This document shows positions 52,701 to 62,700 of a stretch of DNA of 64,000 bases, one piece after another (position 1 is the stretch's first letter; every line of letters starts with the position of its first letter). Below the pieces are notes generated by a model. It searched no databases and was not told the origin of the DNA. It saw only the letters and a list, made by a program, of their open reading frames with translations. Source of the DNA: Liolophura sinensis (Eukaryota; Mollusca; Polyplacophora; Chitonida; Chitonidae); assembly GCF_032854445.1 (NCBI RefSeq), contig NW_027018172.1, positions 1 to 64,000 on the forward strand, written 5' to 3'. A program made the translations under genes and the position numbers.

Positions 52701-54959
52701 CATTACTATATTCAACTTTTCATTATAAGTTATGTGCCCTTCGGTAGCCCAGACGACGTCAAATCTTTGGGCCAAGCCCATTTAACTCACCCAGCAAATG
52801 TCTTACTTCTAAGTCGAAGACAAACTCAATGTCTTTATCTACATGTAGAAAAACCACACCATTTGTATATAAAAAAAACACAAGGTACTTGATACAATCC
52901 GCTGTAAAAAGTGCAATTGAACACTGACCCACATCAATAAGGTGCCAAAGGATGCGCAATTGGGCCAGGCATCTCCAGCTGTTGAAAAATTGCAAATTTC
53001 CTTGGTGTTCCATGGAGTAAGAGCCGTTGCTGGGCACGTGATCTTGACATCATTGATTATTCACTTGTGGCTACAGCCAAAAGTATTGGTCGGAGAGCAA
53101 CGCGGTTTGCACCATTCGATTTCTCGTCACAAAATACGTCGGATTAGTCTCTTACCAGCAGCATTGGAACAGTTTTTCCACTTTTGGATTTTTGCCTGGT
53201 CTTTTTGCTAATTGAAATCGGCTACATTAACTATGTACAATCGCGACTGGTCATTACTATATTCAACATTTCATTATAAGTTATGTGCCCTTCGGTAGCC
53301 CAGACGACGTCAAATCTTTGGGCCAAGCCCATTTAACTCACCCAACAAATGTCTTACTTCTAAGTCGAAGACAAACTCAATGTCTTTATCTACATGTAGA
53401 AAAACCACACCATTTGTATGTAAAAAAACAAAAGGTACTTGATACAATCCGCTGTAAAAAGTACAATTGAACACTGACCCACATCAATAAGGTGCCAAAG
53501 GATGCGCAATTGGGCCAGGCATCTCCAGCTGTTGAAAAATTGCAAATTTCCTTGGTTTCCATGGAGTAAGAGCCGTTGCTGGGCACGTGATCTTGACATC
53601 ATTGATTATTCACTTGTGGCTACAGCCAAAAGTATTGGTCGGAGAGCAACGCGGTTTGCACCATTCGATTTCTCGTCACAAAATACGTCGGATTAGTCTC
53701 TTACCAGCAGCATTGGAACAGTTTTTCCACTTTTGGATTTTTGCCTGGTCTTTTTGCTAATTGAAATCGGCTACATTAACTATGTACAATCGCGACTGGT
53801 CATTACTATATTCAACATTTCATTATAAGTTATGTGCCCTTCGGTAGCCCAGACGACGTCAAATCTTTGGGCCAAGCCCATTTAACTCACCCAACAAATG
53901 TCTTACTTCTAAGTCGAAGACAAACTCAATGTCTTTATCTACATGTAGAAAAACCACACCATTTGTATGTAAAAAAAACAAAAGGTACTTGATACAATCC
54001 GCTGTAAAAAGTACAATTGAACACTGACCCACATCAATAAGGTGCCAAAGGATGCGCAATTGGGCCAGGCATCTCCAGCTGTTGAAAAATTGCAAATTTC
54101 CTTGGTTTCCATGGAGTAAGAGCCGTTGCTGGGCACGTGATCTTGACATCATTGATTATTCATTTGTGGCTACAGCCAAAAGTATTGGTCGGAGAGCAAC
54201 GCGGTTTGCACCATTCGATTTCTCGTCACAAAATACGTCGGATTAGCCTCTTACCAGCAGCATTGGAACAGTTTTTTCTACTTTTGGATTTTTGCCTGGT
54301 CTTTTTTCGAATTGAAATCGGCTACATTAACTATGTACAATCGCGACTGGTCATTACTATATTCAACTTTTCATTATAAGTTATGTGCCCTTCGGTAGCC
54401 CAGACGACGTCAAATCTTTGGGCCAAGCCCATTTAACTCACCCAGCAAATGTCTTACTTCTAAGTCGAAGACAAACTCAATGTCTTTATCTACATGTAGA
54501 AAAACCACACCATTTGTATATAAAAAAAACACAAGGTACTTGATACAATCCGCTGTAAAAAGTACAATTGAACACTGACCCACATCAATAAGGTGCCAAA
54601 GGATGCGCAATTGGGCCAGGCATCTCCAGCTGTTGAAAATTGCAAATTTCCTTGGTTTCCATGGAGTAAGAGCCGTTGCTGGGCACGTGATCTTGACATC
54701 ATTGATTATTCATTTGTGGCTACAGCCAAAAGTATTGGTCGGAGAGCAACGCGGTTTGCACCATTCGATTTCTCGTCACAAAATACGTCGGATTAGCCTC
54801 TTACCAGCAGCATTGGAAACAGTTTTTCTACTTTTGGATTTTTGCCTGGTCTTTTTGCGAATTGAAATCGGCTACATTAACTATGTACAATCGCGACTGG
54901 TCATTACTATATTCAACTTTTCATTATAAGTTATGTGCCCTTCGGTAGCCCAGACGACG
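46711..54959 (+). repeat. Mixed satellite stretch without clear higher-order order
   Basis: Fifteen monomers with no gene and no insertion. GTATGTAAA monomers occur at irregular two- to four-monomer spacing, so no single higher-order period is obvious. A monomer near 47548 has lost 6 bp (TCATTG). AATTTAAATC with GCGACGGGTC, typical of the 38-46 kb units, appears once near 52110-52147. The stretch is rich in one-base indels, which blurs variant comparison. Confidence 0.85.
47545..54825. other. Second cluster of one-base indels
   Basis: Examples: CATCTCAGC (48020), TACAATGAAC (48510), CAATTTGGG (48556), CTCTGTACC (48746), GGAAACAG (48765, 49864, 54815), AGTAATTGG (49780), AGTTTATG (49978), TCACTGTGG (50314), GGGCAGGC (50765), GGGCAAGCC (51121), CCGTTTGC (51923), TTGGTGTTCC (53003), GTTGAAAATTG (54633). 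Neighbouring regions at 30-47 kb and 55-62 kb have almost none. Confidence 0.7.
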
Positions 54960-57475
54960 TCAAATCTTTGGGCCAAGCCCATTTAACTCACCCAGCAAAT
55001 GTCTTACTTCTAAGTCGAAGACAAACTCAATGTCTTTATCTACATGTAGAAAAACCACACCATTTGTATATAAAAAAAACACAAGGTACTTGATACAATC
55101 CGCTGTAAAAAGTGCAATTGAACACTGACCCACATGAATAAGGTGCCAAAGGATGCGCAATTGGGCCAGGCATCTCCAGCTGTTGAAAAATTGCAAATTT
55201 CCTTGGTTTCCATGGAGTAAGAGCCGTTGCTGGGCACGTGATCTTGACATCATTGATTATTCACTTGTGGCTACAGCCAAAAGTATTGGTCGGAGAGCAA
55301 CGCGGTTTGCACCATTCGATTTCTCGTCACAAAATACGTCGGATTAGTCTCTTACCAGCAGCATTGGAACAGTTTTTCCACTTTTGGATTTTTGCCTGGT
55401 CTTTTTGCGAATTGAAATCGGCTACATTAACTATGTACAATCGCGACTGGTCATTACTATATTCAACTTTTCATTATAAGTTATGTGCCCTTCGGTAGCC
55501 CAGACGACGTCAAATCTTTGGGCCAAGCCCATTTAACTCACCCAACAAATGTCTTACTTCTAAGTCGAAGACAAACTCAATGTCTTTATCTACATGTAGA
55601 AAAACCACACCATTTGTATGTAAAAAAAACAAAAGGTACTTGATACAATCCGCTGTAAAAAGTACAATTGAACACTGACCCACATCAATAAGGTGCCAAA
55701 GGATGCGCAATTGGGCCAGGCATCTCCAGCTGTTGAAAAATTGCAAATTTCCTTGGTTTCCATGGAGTAAGAGCCGTTGCTGGGCACGTGATCTTGACAT
55801 CATTGATTATTCATTTGTGGCTACAGCCAAAAGTATTGGTCGGAGAGCAACGCGGTTTGCACCATTCGATTTCTCGTCACAAAATACGTCGGATTAGCCT
55901 CTTACCAGCAGCATTGGAACAGTTTTTCTACTTTTGGATTTTTGCCTGGTCTTTTTGCGAATTGAAATCGGCTACATTAACTATGTACAATCGCGACTGG
56001 TCATTACTATATTCAACTTTTCATTATAAGTTATGTGCCCTTCGGTAGCCCAGACGACGTCAAATCTTTGGGCCAAGCCCATTTAACTCACCCAGCAAAT
56101 GTCTTACTTCTAAGTCGAAGACAATCTCAATGTCTTTATCTACATGTAGAAAAACCACACCATTTGTATATAAAAAAAACACAAGGTACTTGATACAATC
56201 CGCTGTAAAAAGTACAATTGAACACTGACCCACATCAATAAGGTGCCAAAGGATGCGCAATTGGGCCAGGCATCTCCAGCTGTTGAAAAATTGCAAATTT
56301 CCTTGGTTTCCATGGAGTAAGAGCCGTTGCTGGGCACGTGATCTTGACATCATTGATTATTCATTTGTGGCTACAGCCAAAAGTATTGGTCGGAGAGCAA
56401 CGCGGTTTGCACCATTCGATTTCTCGTCACAAAATACGTCGGATTAGCCTCTTACCAGCAGCATTGGAACAGTTTTTCTACTTTTGGATTTTTGCCTGGT
56501 CTTTTTGCGAATTGAAATCGGCTACATTAACTATGTACAATCGCGACTGGTCATTACTATATTCAACTTTTCATTATAAGTTATGTGCCCTTCGGTAGCC
56601 CAGACGACGTCAAATCTTTGGGCCAAGCCCATTTAACTCACCCAGCAAATGTCTTACTTCTAAGTCGAAGACAAACTCAATGTCTTTATCTACATGTAGA
56701 AAAACCACACCATTTGTATATAAAAAAAACACAAGGTACTTGATACAATCCGCTGTAAAAAGTGCAATTGAACACTGACCCACATGAATAAGGTGCCAAA
56801 GGATGCGCAATTGGGCCAGGCATCTCCAGCTGTTGAAAAATTGCAAATTTCCTTGGTTTCCATGGAGTAAGAGCCGTTGCTGGGCACGTGATCTTGACAT
56901 CATTGATTATTCACTTGTGGCTACAGCCAAAAGTATTGGTCGGAGAGCAACGCGGTTTGCACCATTCGATTTCTCGTCACAAAATACGTCGGATTAGTCT
57001 CTTACCAGCAGCATTGGAACAGTTTTTCCACTTTTGGATTTTTGCCTGGTCTTTTTGCGAATTGAAATCGGCTACATTAACTATGTACAATCGCGACTGG
57101 TCATTACTATATTCAACTTTTCATTATAAGTTATGTGCCCTTCGGTAGCCCAGACGACGTCAAATCTTTGGGCCAAGCCCATTTAACTCACCCAGCAAAT
57201 GTCTTACTTCTAAGTCGAAGACAAACTCAATGTCTTTATCTACATGTAGAAAAACCACACCATTTGTATATAAAAAAAACACAAGGTACTTGATACAATC
57301 CGCTGTAAAAAGTGCAATTGAACACTGACCCACATCAATAAGGTGCCAAAGGATGCGCAATTGGGCCAGGCATCTCCAGCTGTTGAAAAATTGCAAATTT
57401 CCTTGGTTTCCATGGAGTAAGAGCCGTTGCTGGGCACGTGATCTTGACATCATTGATTATTCACTTGTGGCTACA

Positions 57476-57487
57476 GCCAAAAGTATT
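57476..57487 (+). repeat. Target site duplication, left, SINE copy 1
   Basis: GCCAAAAGTATT, present once at this position in uninterrupted monomers (for example 21174-21185) and twice around the SINE. The last T or Ts cannot be separated from the adjoining T-run. Confidence 0.92.
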
Positions 57488-57759
57488 TTTTTTTTTTTTT
57501 CTTTTTTTGATTGGTGTTTTACGCCGTACTCAAGAATATTTCACTTATACGACGGCGGCCAGCATTATGGTGGGTGGAAACCGGGCAGAGCCCGGTGGAA
57601 ACCCACGACTATCCGCAGGTTGCTGACAGACCTTCTCACGTACGGCCGGAGAGGAAGCCAGCATGAGCTGGACTTGAACTCACAGCGACCGCATTGGTGA
57701 GAGACTCCTGGGTCATTACGCTGCGCTAGCGCTTTAACCGACTGAGCCACGGAGGCCCC
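57488..57759 (-). mobile_element. tRNA-derived SINE, copy 1
   Basis: A 272-bp non-autonomous retroelement inserted in minus orientation. Read 5' to 3' on the minus strand it starts GGGGCCTCCGTGG and has an A box TGGCTCAGTCGG (57749-57738) and a B box GAGTTCAAGTCC (57681-57670). A GC-rich body follows with a perfect hairpin CCGGGC-AGA-GCCCGG (57581-57595), then a conserved-looking AGTACGGCGTAAAACACC near the 3' end, and a poly(A) tail seen as T-runs at 57488-57500 and 57502-57508. It is flanked by the 12-bp direct repeat GCCAAAAGTATT. Like all SINEs it would depend on a partner LINE for retrotransposition; none is in the window. The 3' body resembles molluscan SINEs (RUDI or MetaSINE-like) in my memory; superfamily not verified. 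The head is too diverged to be a working tRNA: the acceptor stem does not close. Confidence 0.94.
57670..57749 (-). promoter_or_regulatory. Internal RNA polymerase III promoter (A and B boxes), SINE 1
   Basis: On the minus strand, TGGCTCAGTCGG fits the A-box consensus TRGCNNAGYNGG and GAGTTCAAGTCC fits the B-box consensus GGTTCRANNCC at most positions. Starts of the boxes are 68 bp apart, longer than in a plain tRNA but within what pol III tolerates. Activity is inferred. Confidence 0.8.
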
Positions 57760-57771
57760 GCCAAAAGTATT
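57760..57771 (+). repeat. Target site duplication, right, SINE copy 1
   Basis: Second copy of GCCAAAAGTATT, directly after the SINE 5' end (minus-strand GGGGCC). The first G is shared-ambiguous with the SINE boundary. Satellite resumes with GGTCGGAGAG. Confidence 0.92.
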
Positions 57772-59409
57772 GGTCGGAGAGCAACGCGGTTTGCACCATT
57801 CGATTTCTCGTCACAAAATACGTCGGATTAGCCTCTTACCAGCAGCATTGGAACAGTTTTTCTACTTTTGGATTTTTGCCTGGTCTTTTTGCGAATTGAA
57901 ATCGGCTACATTAACTATGTACAATCGCGACTGGTCATTACTATATTCAACTTTTCATTATAAGTTATGTGCCCTTCGGTAGCCCAGACGACGTCAAATC
58001 TTTGGGCCAAGCCCATTTAACTCACCCAGCAAATGTCTTACTTCTAAGTCGAAGACAATCTCAATGTCTTTATCTACATGTAGAAAAACCACACCATTTG
58101 TATATAAAAAAAACACAAGGTACTTGATACAATCCGCTGTAAAAAGTACAATTGAACACTGACCCACATCAATAAGGTGCCAAAGGATGCGCAATTGGGC
58201 CAGGCATCTCCAGCTGTTGAAAAATTGCAAATTTCCTTGGTTTCCATGGAGTAAGAGCCGTTGCTGGGCACGTGATCTTGACATCATTGATTATTCATTT
58301 GTGGCTACAGCCAAAAGTATTGGTCGGAGAGCAACGCGGTTTGCACCATTCGATTTCTCGTCACAAAATACGTCGGATTAGCCTCTTACCAGCAGCATTG
58401 GAACAGTTTTTCTACTTTTGGATTTTTGCCTGGTCTTTTTGCGAATTGAAATCGGCTACATTAACTATGTACAATCGCGACTGGTCATTACTATATTCAA
58501 CTTTTCATTATAAGTTATGTGCCCTTCGGTAGCCCAGACGACGTCAAATCTTTGGGCCAAGCCCATTTAACTCACCCAGCAAATGTCTTACTTCTAAGTC
58601 GAAGACAAACTCAATGTCTTTATCTACATGTAGAAAAACCACACCATTTGTATATAAAAAAAACACAAGGTACTTGATACAATCCGCTGTAAAAAGTGCA
58701 ATTGAACACTGACCCACATGAATAAGGTGCCAAAGGATGCGCAATTGGGCCAGGCATCTCCAGCTGTTGAAAAATTGCAAATTTCCTTGGTTTCCATGGA
58801 GTAAGAGCCGTTGCTGGGCACGTGATCTTGACATCATTGATTATTCACTTGTGGCTACAGCCAAAAGTATTGGTCGGAGAGCAACGCGGTTTGCACCATT
58901 CGATTTCTCGTCACAAAATACGTCGGATTAGTCTCTTACCAGCAGCATTGGAACAGTTTTTCCACTTTTGGATTTTTGCCTGGTCTTTTTGCGAATTGAA
59001 ATCGGCTACATTAACTATGTACAATCGCGACTGGTCATTACTATATTCAACTTTTCATTATAAGTTATGTGCCCTTCGGTAGCCCAGACGACGTCAAATC
59101 TTTGGGCCAAGCCCATTTAACTCACCCAGCAAATGTCTTACTTCTAAGTCGAAGACAAACTCAATGTCTTTATCTACATGTAGAAAAACCACACCATTTG
59201 TATATAAAAAAAACACAAGGTACTTGATACAATCCGCTGTAAAAAGTGCAATTGAACACTGACCCACATCAATAAGGTGCCAAAGGATGCGCAATTGGGC
59301 CAGGCATCTCCAGCTGTTGAAAAATTGCAAATTTCCTTGGTTTCCATGGAGTAAGAGCCGTTGCTGGGCACGTGATCTTGACATCATTGATTATTCACTT
59401 GTGGCTACA

Positions 59410-59421
59410 GCCAAAAGTATT
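59410..59421 (+). repeat. Target site duplication, left, SINE copy 2
   Basis: Same GCCAAAAGTATT at the same monomer position as for copy 1. Confidence 0.92.
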
Positions 59422-59694
59422 TTTTTTTTTTTTTTCTTTTTTTGATTGGTGTTTTACGCCGTACTCAAGAATATTTTACTTATACGACGGCGGCCAGCAT
59501 TATGGTGGGTGGAAACCGGGCAGAGCCCGGTGGAAACCCACGACCATCCGCAGGTTGCTGACAGACCTTGTCACGTACGGCCGGAGAGGAAGCCAGCATG
59601 AGCTGGACTTGAACTCACAGCGACCGCATTGGTGAGAGACTCCTGGGTCATTACGCTGCGCTAGCGCTTTAACCGACTGAGCCACGGAGGCCCC
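59422..59694 (-). mobile_element. tRNA-derived SINE, copy 2
   Basis: Same SINE, same orientation and same target position as copy 1, 1934 bp downstream. It differs by three substitutions (57542 C to 59477 T; 57610 T to 59545 C; 57635 C to 59570 G, plus strand) and one extra T in the tail. A box at 59684-59673, B box at 59616-59605, hairpin at 59516-59530. The identical target site shows it is not an independent insertion but a copy made when the surrounding trimer was duplicated. Confidence 0.94.
59605..59684 (-). promoter_or_regulatory. Internal RNA polymerase III promoter (A and B boxes), SINE 2
   Basis: Both boxes are identical to those of SINE copy 1 with the same spacing; none of the three substitutions between the copies falls in them. 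Confidence 0.8.
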
Positions 59695-59706
59695 GCCAAA
59701 AGTATT
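59695..59706 (+). repeat. Target site duplication, right, SINE copy 2
   Basis: Same 12-bp word after the SINE 5' end; satellite resumes with GGTCGGAGAG. Confidence 0.92.
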
Positions 59707-62700
59707 GGTCGGAGAGCAACGCGGTTTGCACCATTCGATTTCTCGTCACAAAATACGTCGAATTAGCCTCTTACCAGCAGCATTGGAACAGTTTTTCCAC
59801 TTTTGGATTTTTGCCTGGTCTTTTTGCTAATTTAAATCGGCTACATTAACTATGTACAATCGCGACTGGTCATTACTATATTCAACATTTCATTATAAGT
59901 TATGTGCCCTTCGGTAGCCCAGACGACGTCAAATCTTTGGGCCAAGCCCATTTAACTCACCCAGCAAATGTCTTACTTCTAAGTCGAAGACAAACTCAAT
60001 GTCTTTATCTACATGTAGAAAAACCACACCATTTGTATATAAAAAAAACACAAGGTACTTGATACAATCCGCTGTAAAAAGTACAATTGAACACTGACCC
60101 ACATCAATAAGGTGCCAAAGGATGCGCAATTGGGCCAGGCATCTCCAGCTGTTGAAAAATTGCAAATTTCCTTGGTTTCCATGGAGTAAGAGCCGTTGCT
60201 GGGCACGTGATCTTGACATCATTGATTATTCATTTGTGGCTACAGCCAAAAGTATTGGTCGGAGAGCAACGCGGTTTGCACCATTCGATTTCTCGTCACA
60301 AAATACGTCGGATTAGCCTCTTACCAGCAGCATTGGAACAGTTTTTCTACTTTTGGATTTTTGCCTGGTCTTTTTGCGAATTGAAATCGGCTACATTAAC
60401 TATGTACAATCGCGACTGGTCATTACTATATTCAACTTTTCATTATAAGTTATGTGCCCTTCGGTAGCCCAGACGACGTCAAATCTTTGGGCCAAGCCCA
60501 TTTAACTCACCCAGCAAATGTCTTACTTCTAAGTCGAAGACAAACTCAATGTCTTTATCTACATGGAGAAAAACCACACCATTTGTATATAAAAAAAACA
60601 CAAGGTACTTGATACAATCCGCTGTAAAAAGTACAATTGAACACTGACCCACATCAATAAGGTGCCAAAGGATGCGCAATTGGGCCAGGCATCTCCAGCT
60701 GTTGAAAAATTGCAAATTTCCTTGGTTTCCATGGAGTAAGAGCCGTTGCTGGGCACGTGATCTTGACATCATTGATTATTCACTTGTGGCTACAGCCAAA
60801 AGTATTGGTCGGAGAGCAACGCGGTTTGCACCATTCGATTTCTCGTCACAAAATACGTCGGATTAGCCTCTTACCAGCAGCATTGGAACAGTTTTTCCAC
60901 TTTCGGATTTTTGCCTGGTCTTTTTGCTAATTTAAATCGGCTACATTAACTATGTACAATCGCGACGGGTCATTACTATATTCAACATTTCATTATAAGT
61001 TATGTGCCCTTCGGTAGCCCAGACGACGTCAAATCTTTGGGCCAAGCCCATTTAACTCACCCAGCAAATGTCTTACTTCTAAGTCGAAGACAAACTCAAT
61101 GTCTTTATCTACATGTAGAAAAACCACACCATTTGTATATAAAAAAAACACAAGGTACTTGATACAATCCGCTGTAAAAAGTACAATTGAACACTGACCC
61201 ACATCAATAAGGTGCCAAAGGATGCGCAATTGGGCCAGGCATCTCCAGCTGTTGAAAAATTGCAAATTTCCTTGGTTTCCATGGAGTAAGAGCCGTTGCT
61301 GGGCACGTGATCTTGACATCATTGATTATTCATTTGTGGCTACAGCCAAAAGTATTGGTCGGAGAGCAACGCGGTTTGCACCATTCGATTTCTCGTCACA
61401 AAATACGTCGGATTAGCCTCTTACCAGCAGCATTGGAACAGTTTTTCCACTTTTGGATTTTTGCCTGGTCTTTTTGCTAATTGAAATCGGCTACATTAAC
61501 TATGTACAATCGCGACTGGTCATTACTATATTCAACTTTTCATTATAAGTTATGTGCCCTTCGGTAGCCCAGACGACGTCAAATCTTTGGGCCAAGCCCA
61601 TTTAACTCACCCAACAAATGTCTTACTTCTAAGTCGAAGACAAACTCAATGTCTTTATCTACATGTAGAAAAACCACACCATTTGTATGTAAAAAAAACA
61701 CAAGGTACTTGATACAATCCGCTGTAAAAAGTACAATTGAACACTGACCCACATCAATAAGGTGCCAAAGGATGCGCAATTGGGCCAGGCATCTCCAGCT
61801 GTTGAAAAATTGCAAATTTCCTTGGTTTCCATGGAGTAAGAGCCGTTGCTGGGCACGTGATCTTGACATCATTGATTATTCATTTGTGGCTACAGCCAAA
61901 AGTATTGGTCGGAGAGCAACGCGGTTTGCACCATTCGATTTCTCGTCACAAAATACGTCGGATTAGCCTCTTACCAGCAGCATTGGAACAGTTTTTCTAC
62001 TTTTGGATTTTTGCCTGGTCTTTTTGCGAATTGAAATCGGCTACATTAACTATGTACAATCGCGACTGGTCATTACTATATTCAACTTTTCATTATAAGT
62101 TATGTGCCCTTCGGTAGCCCAGACGACGTCAAATCTTTGGGCCAAGCCCATTTAACTCACCCAACAAATGTCTTACTTCTAAGTCGAAGACAAACTCAAT
62201 GTCTTTATCTACATGTAGAAAAACCACACCATTTGTATATAAAAAGAACAAAAGGTACTTGATACAATCCGCTGTAAAAAGTACAATTGAACACTGACCC
62301 ACATCAATAAGGTTGCCAAAGGATGCGCAATTGGGCCAGGCATCTCCAGCTGTTGAAAAATTGCAAATTTCCTTGGTTTCCATGGAGTAAGAGCCGTTGC
62401 TGGGCACGTGATCTTGACATCATTGATTATTCATTTGTGGCTACAGCCAAAAGTATTGGTCGGAGAGCAACGCGGTTTGCACCATTCGATTTCTCGTCAC
62501 AAAATACGTCGGATTAGCCTCTTACCAGCAGCACTGGAACAGGTTTTCTACTTTTGGATTTTTGCCTGGTCTTTTTGCGAATTGAAATCGGCTACATTAA
62601 CTATGTACAATCGCGACTGGTCATTACTATATTGAACTTTTCATTATAAGTTATGTGCCCTTCGGTAGCCCAGACGACGTCAAATCTTTGGGTCAAGCCC

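Larger units (their letters stand above)
55837..57770 (+). repeat. 1934-bp SINE-bearing trimer unit, copy 1
   Basis: Three satellite monomers (1650 bp) plus SINE copy 1 and its duplicated target (284 bp). Markers shared with the next unit, all at offset 1934: GACAATCTC (56125/58059), CACATGAATAAGG (56785/58719), AAGTGC in the next two monomers, and the SINE itself. I read the satellite part of both units side by side and saw no difference. Confidence 0.93.
57771..59704 (+). repeat. 1934-bp SINE-bearing trimer unit, copy 2
   Basis: Direct tandem copy of 55837-57770, ending with SINE copy 2. Right of SINE 2 the flanking monomer differs from that right of SINE 1: TCGAATTAG against TCGGATTAG, TTCCAC against TTCTAC, AATTTAAATC against GAATTGAAATC. 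One duplication endpoint therefore lies between the SINE edge and about 57826-57862. Confidence 0.92.

Noticed and set aside
57565-57750. A 61-codon minus-strand frame within the SINE (also at 59500-59685)
   Set aside because: It covers the tRNA-like head and body of a non-coding retroelement; SINEs encode no protein.
57670-57759. A functional tRNA gene
   Set aside because: A and B boxes are present, but the acceptor stem (GGCCTCC) has no matching 3' strand and the box spacing is too long; it is the SINE head.
59422-59694. A second, independent SINE insertion
   Set aside because: Same base, orientation, target duplication and tail structure as copy 1, at exactly three monomers' distance; duplication of one insertion is far simpler.
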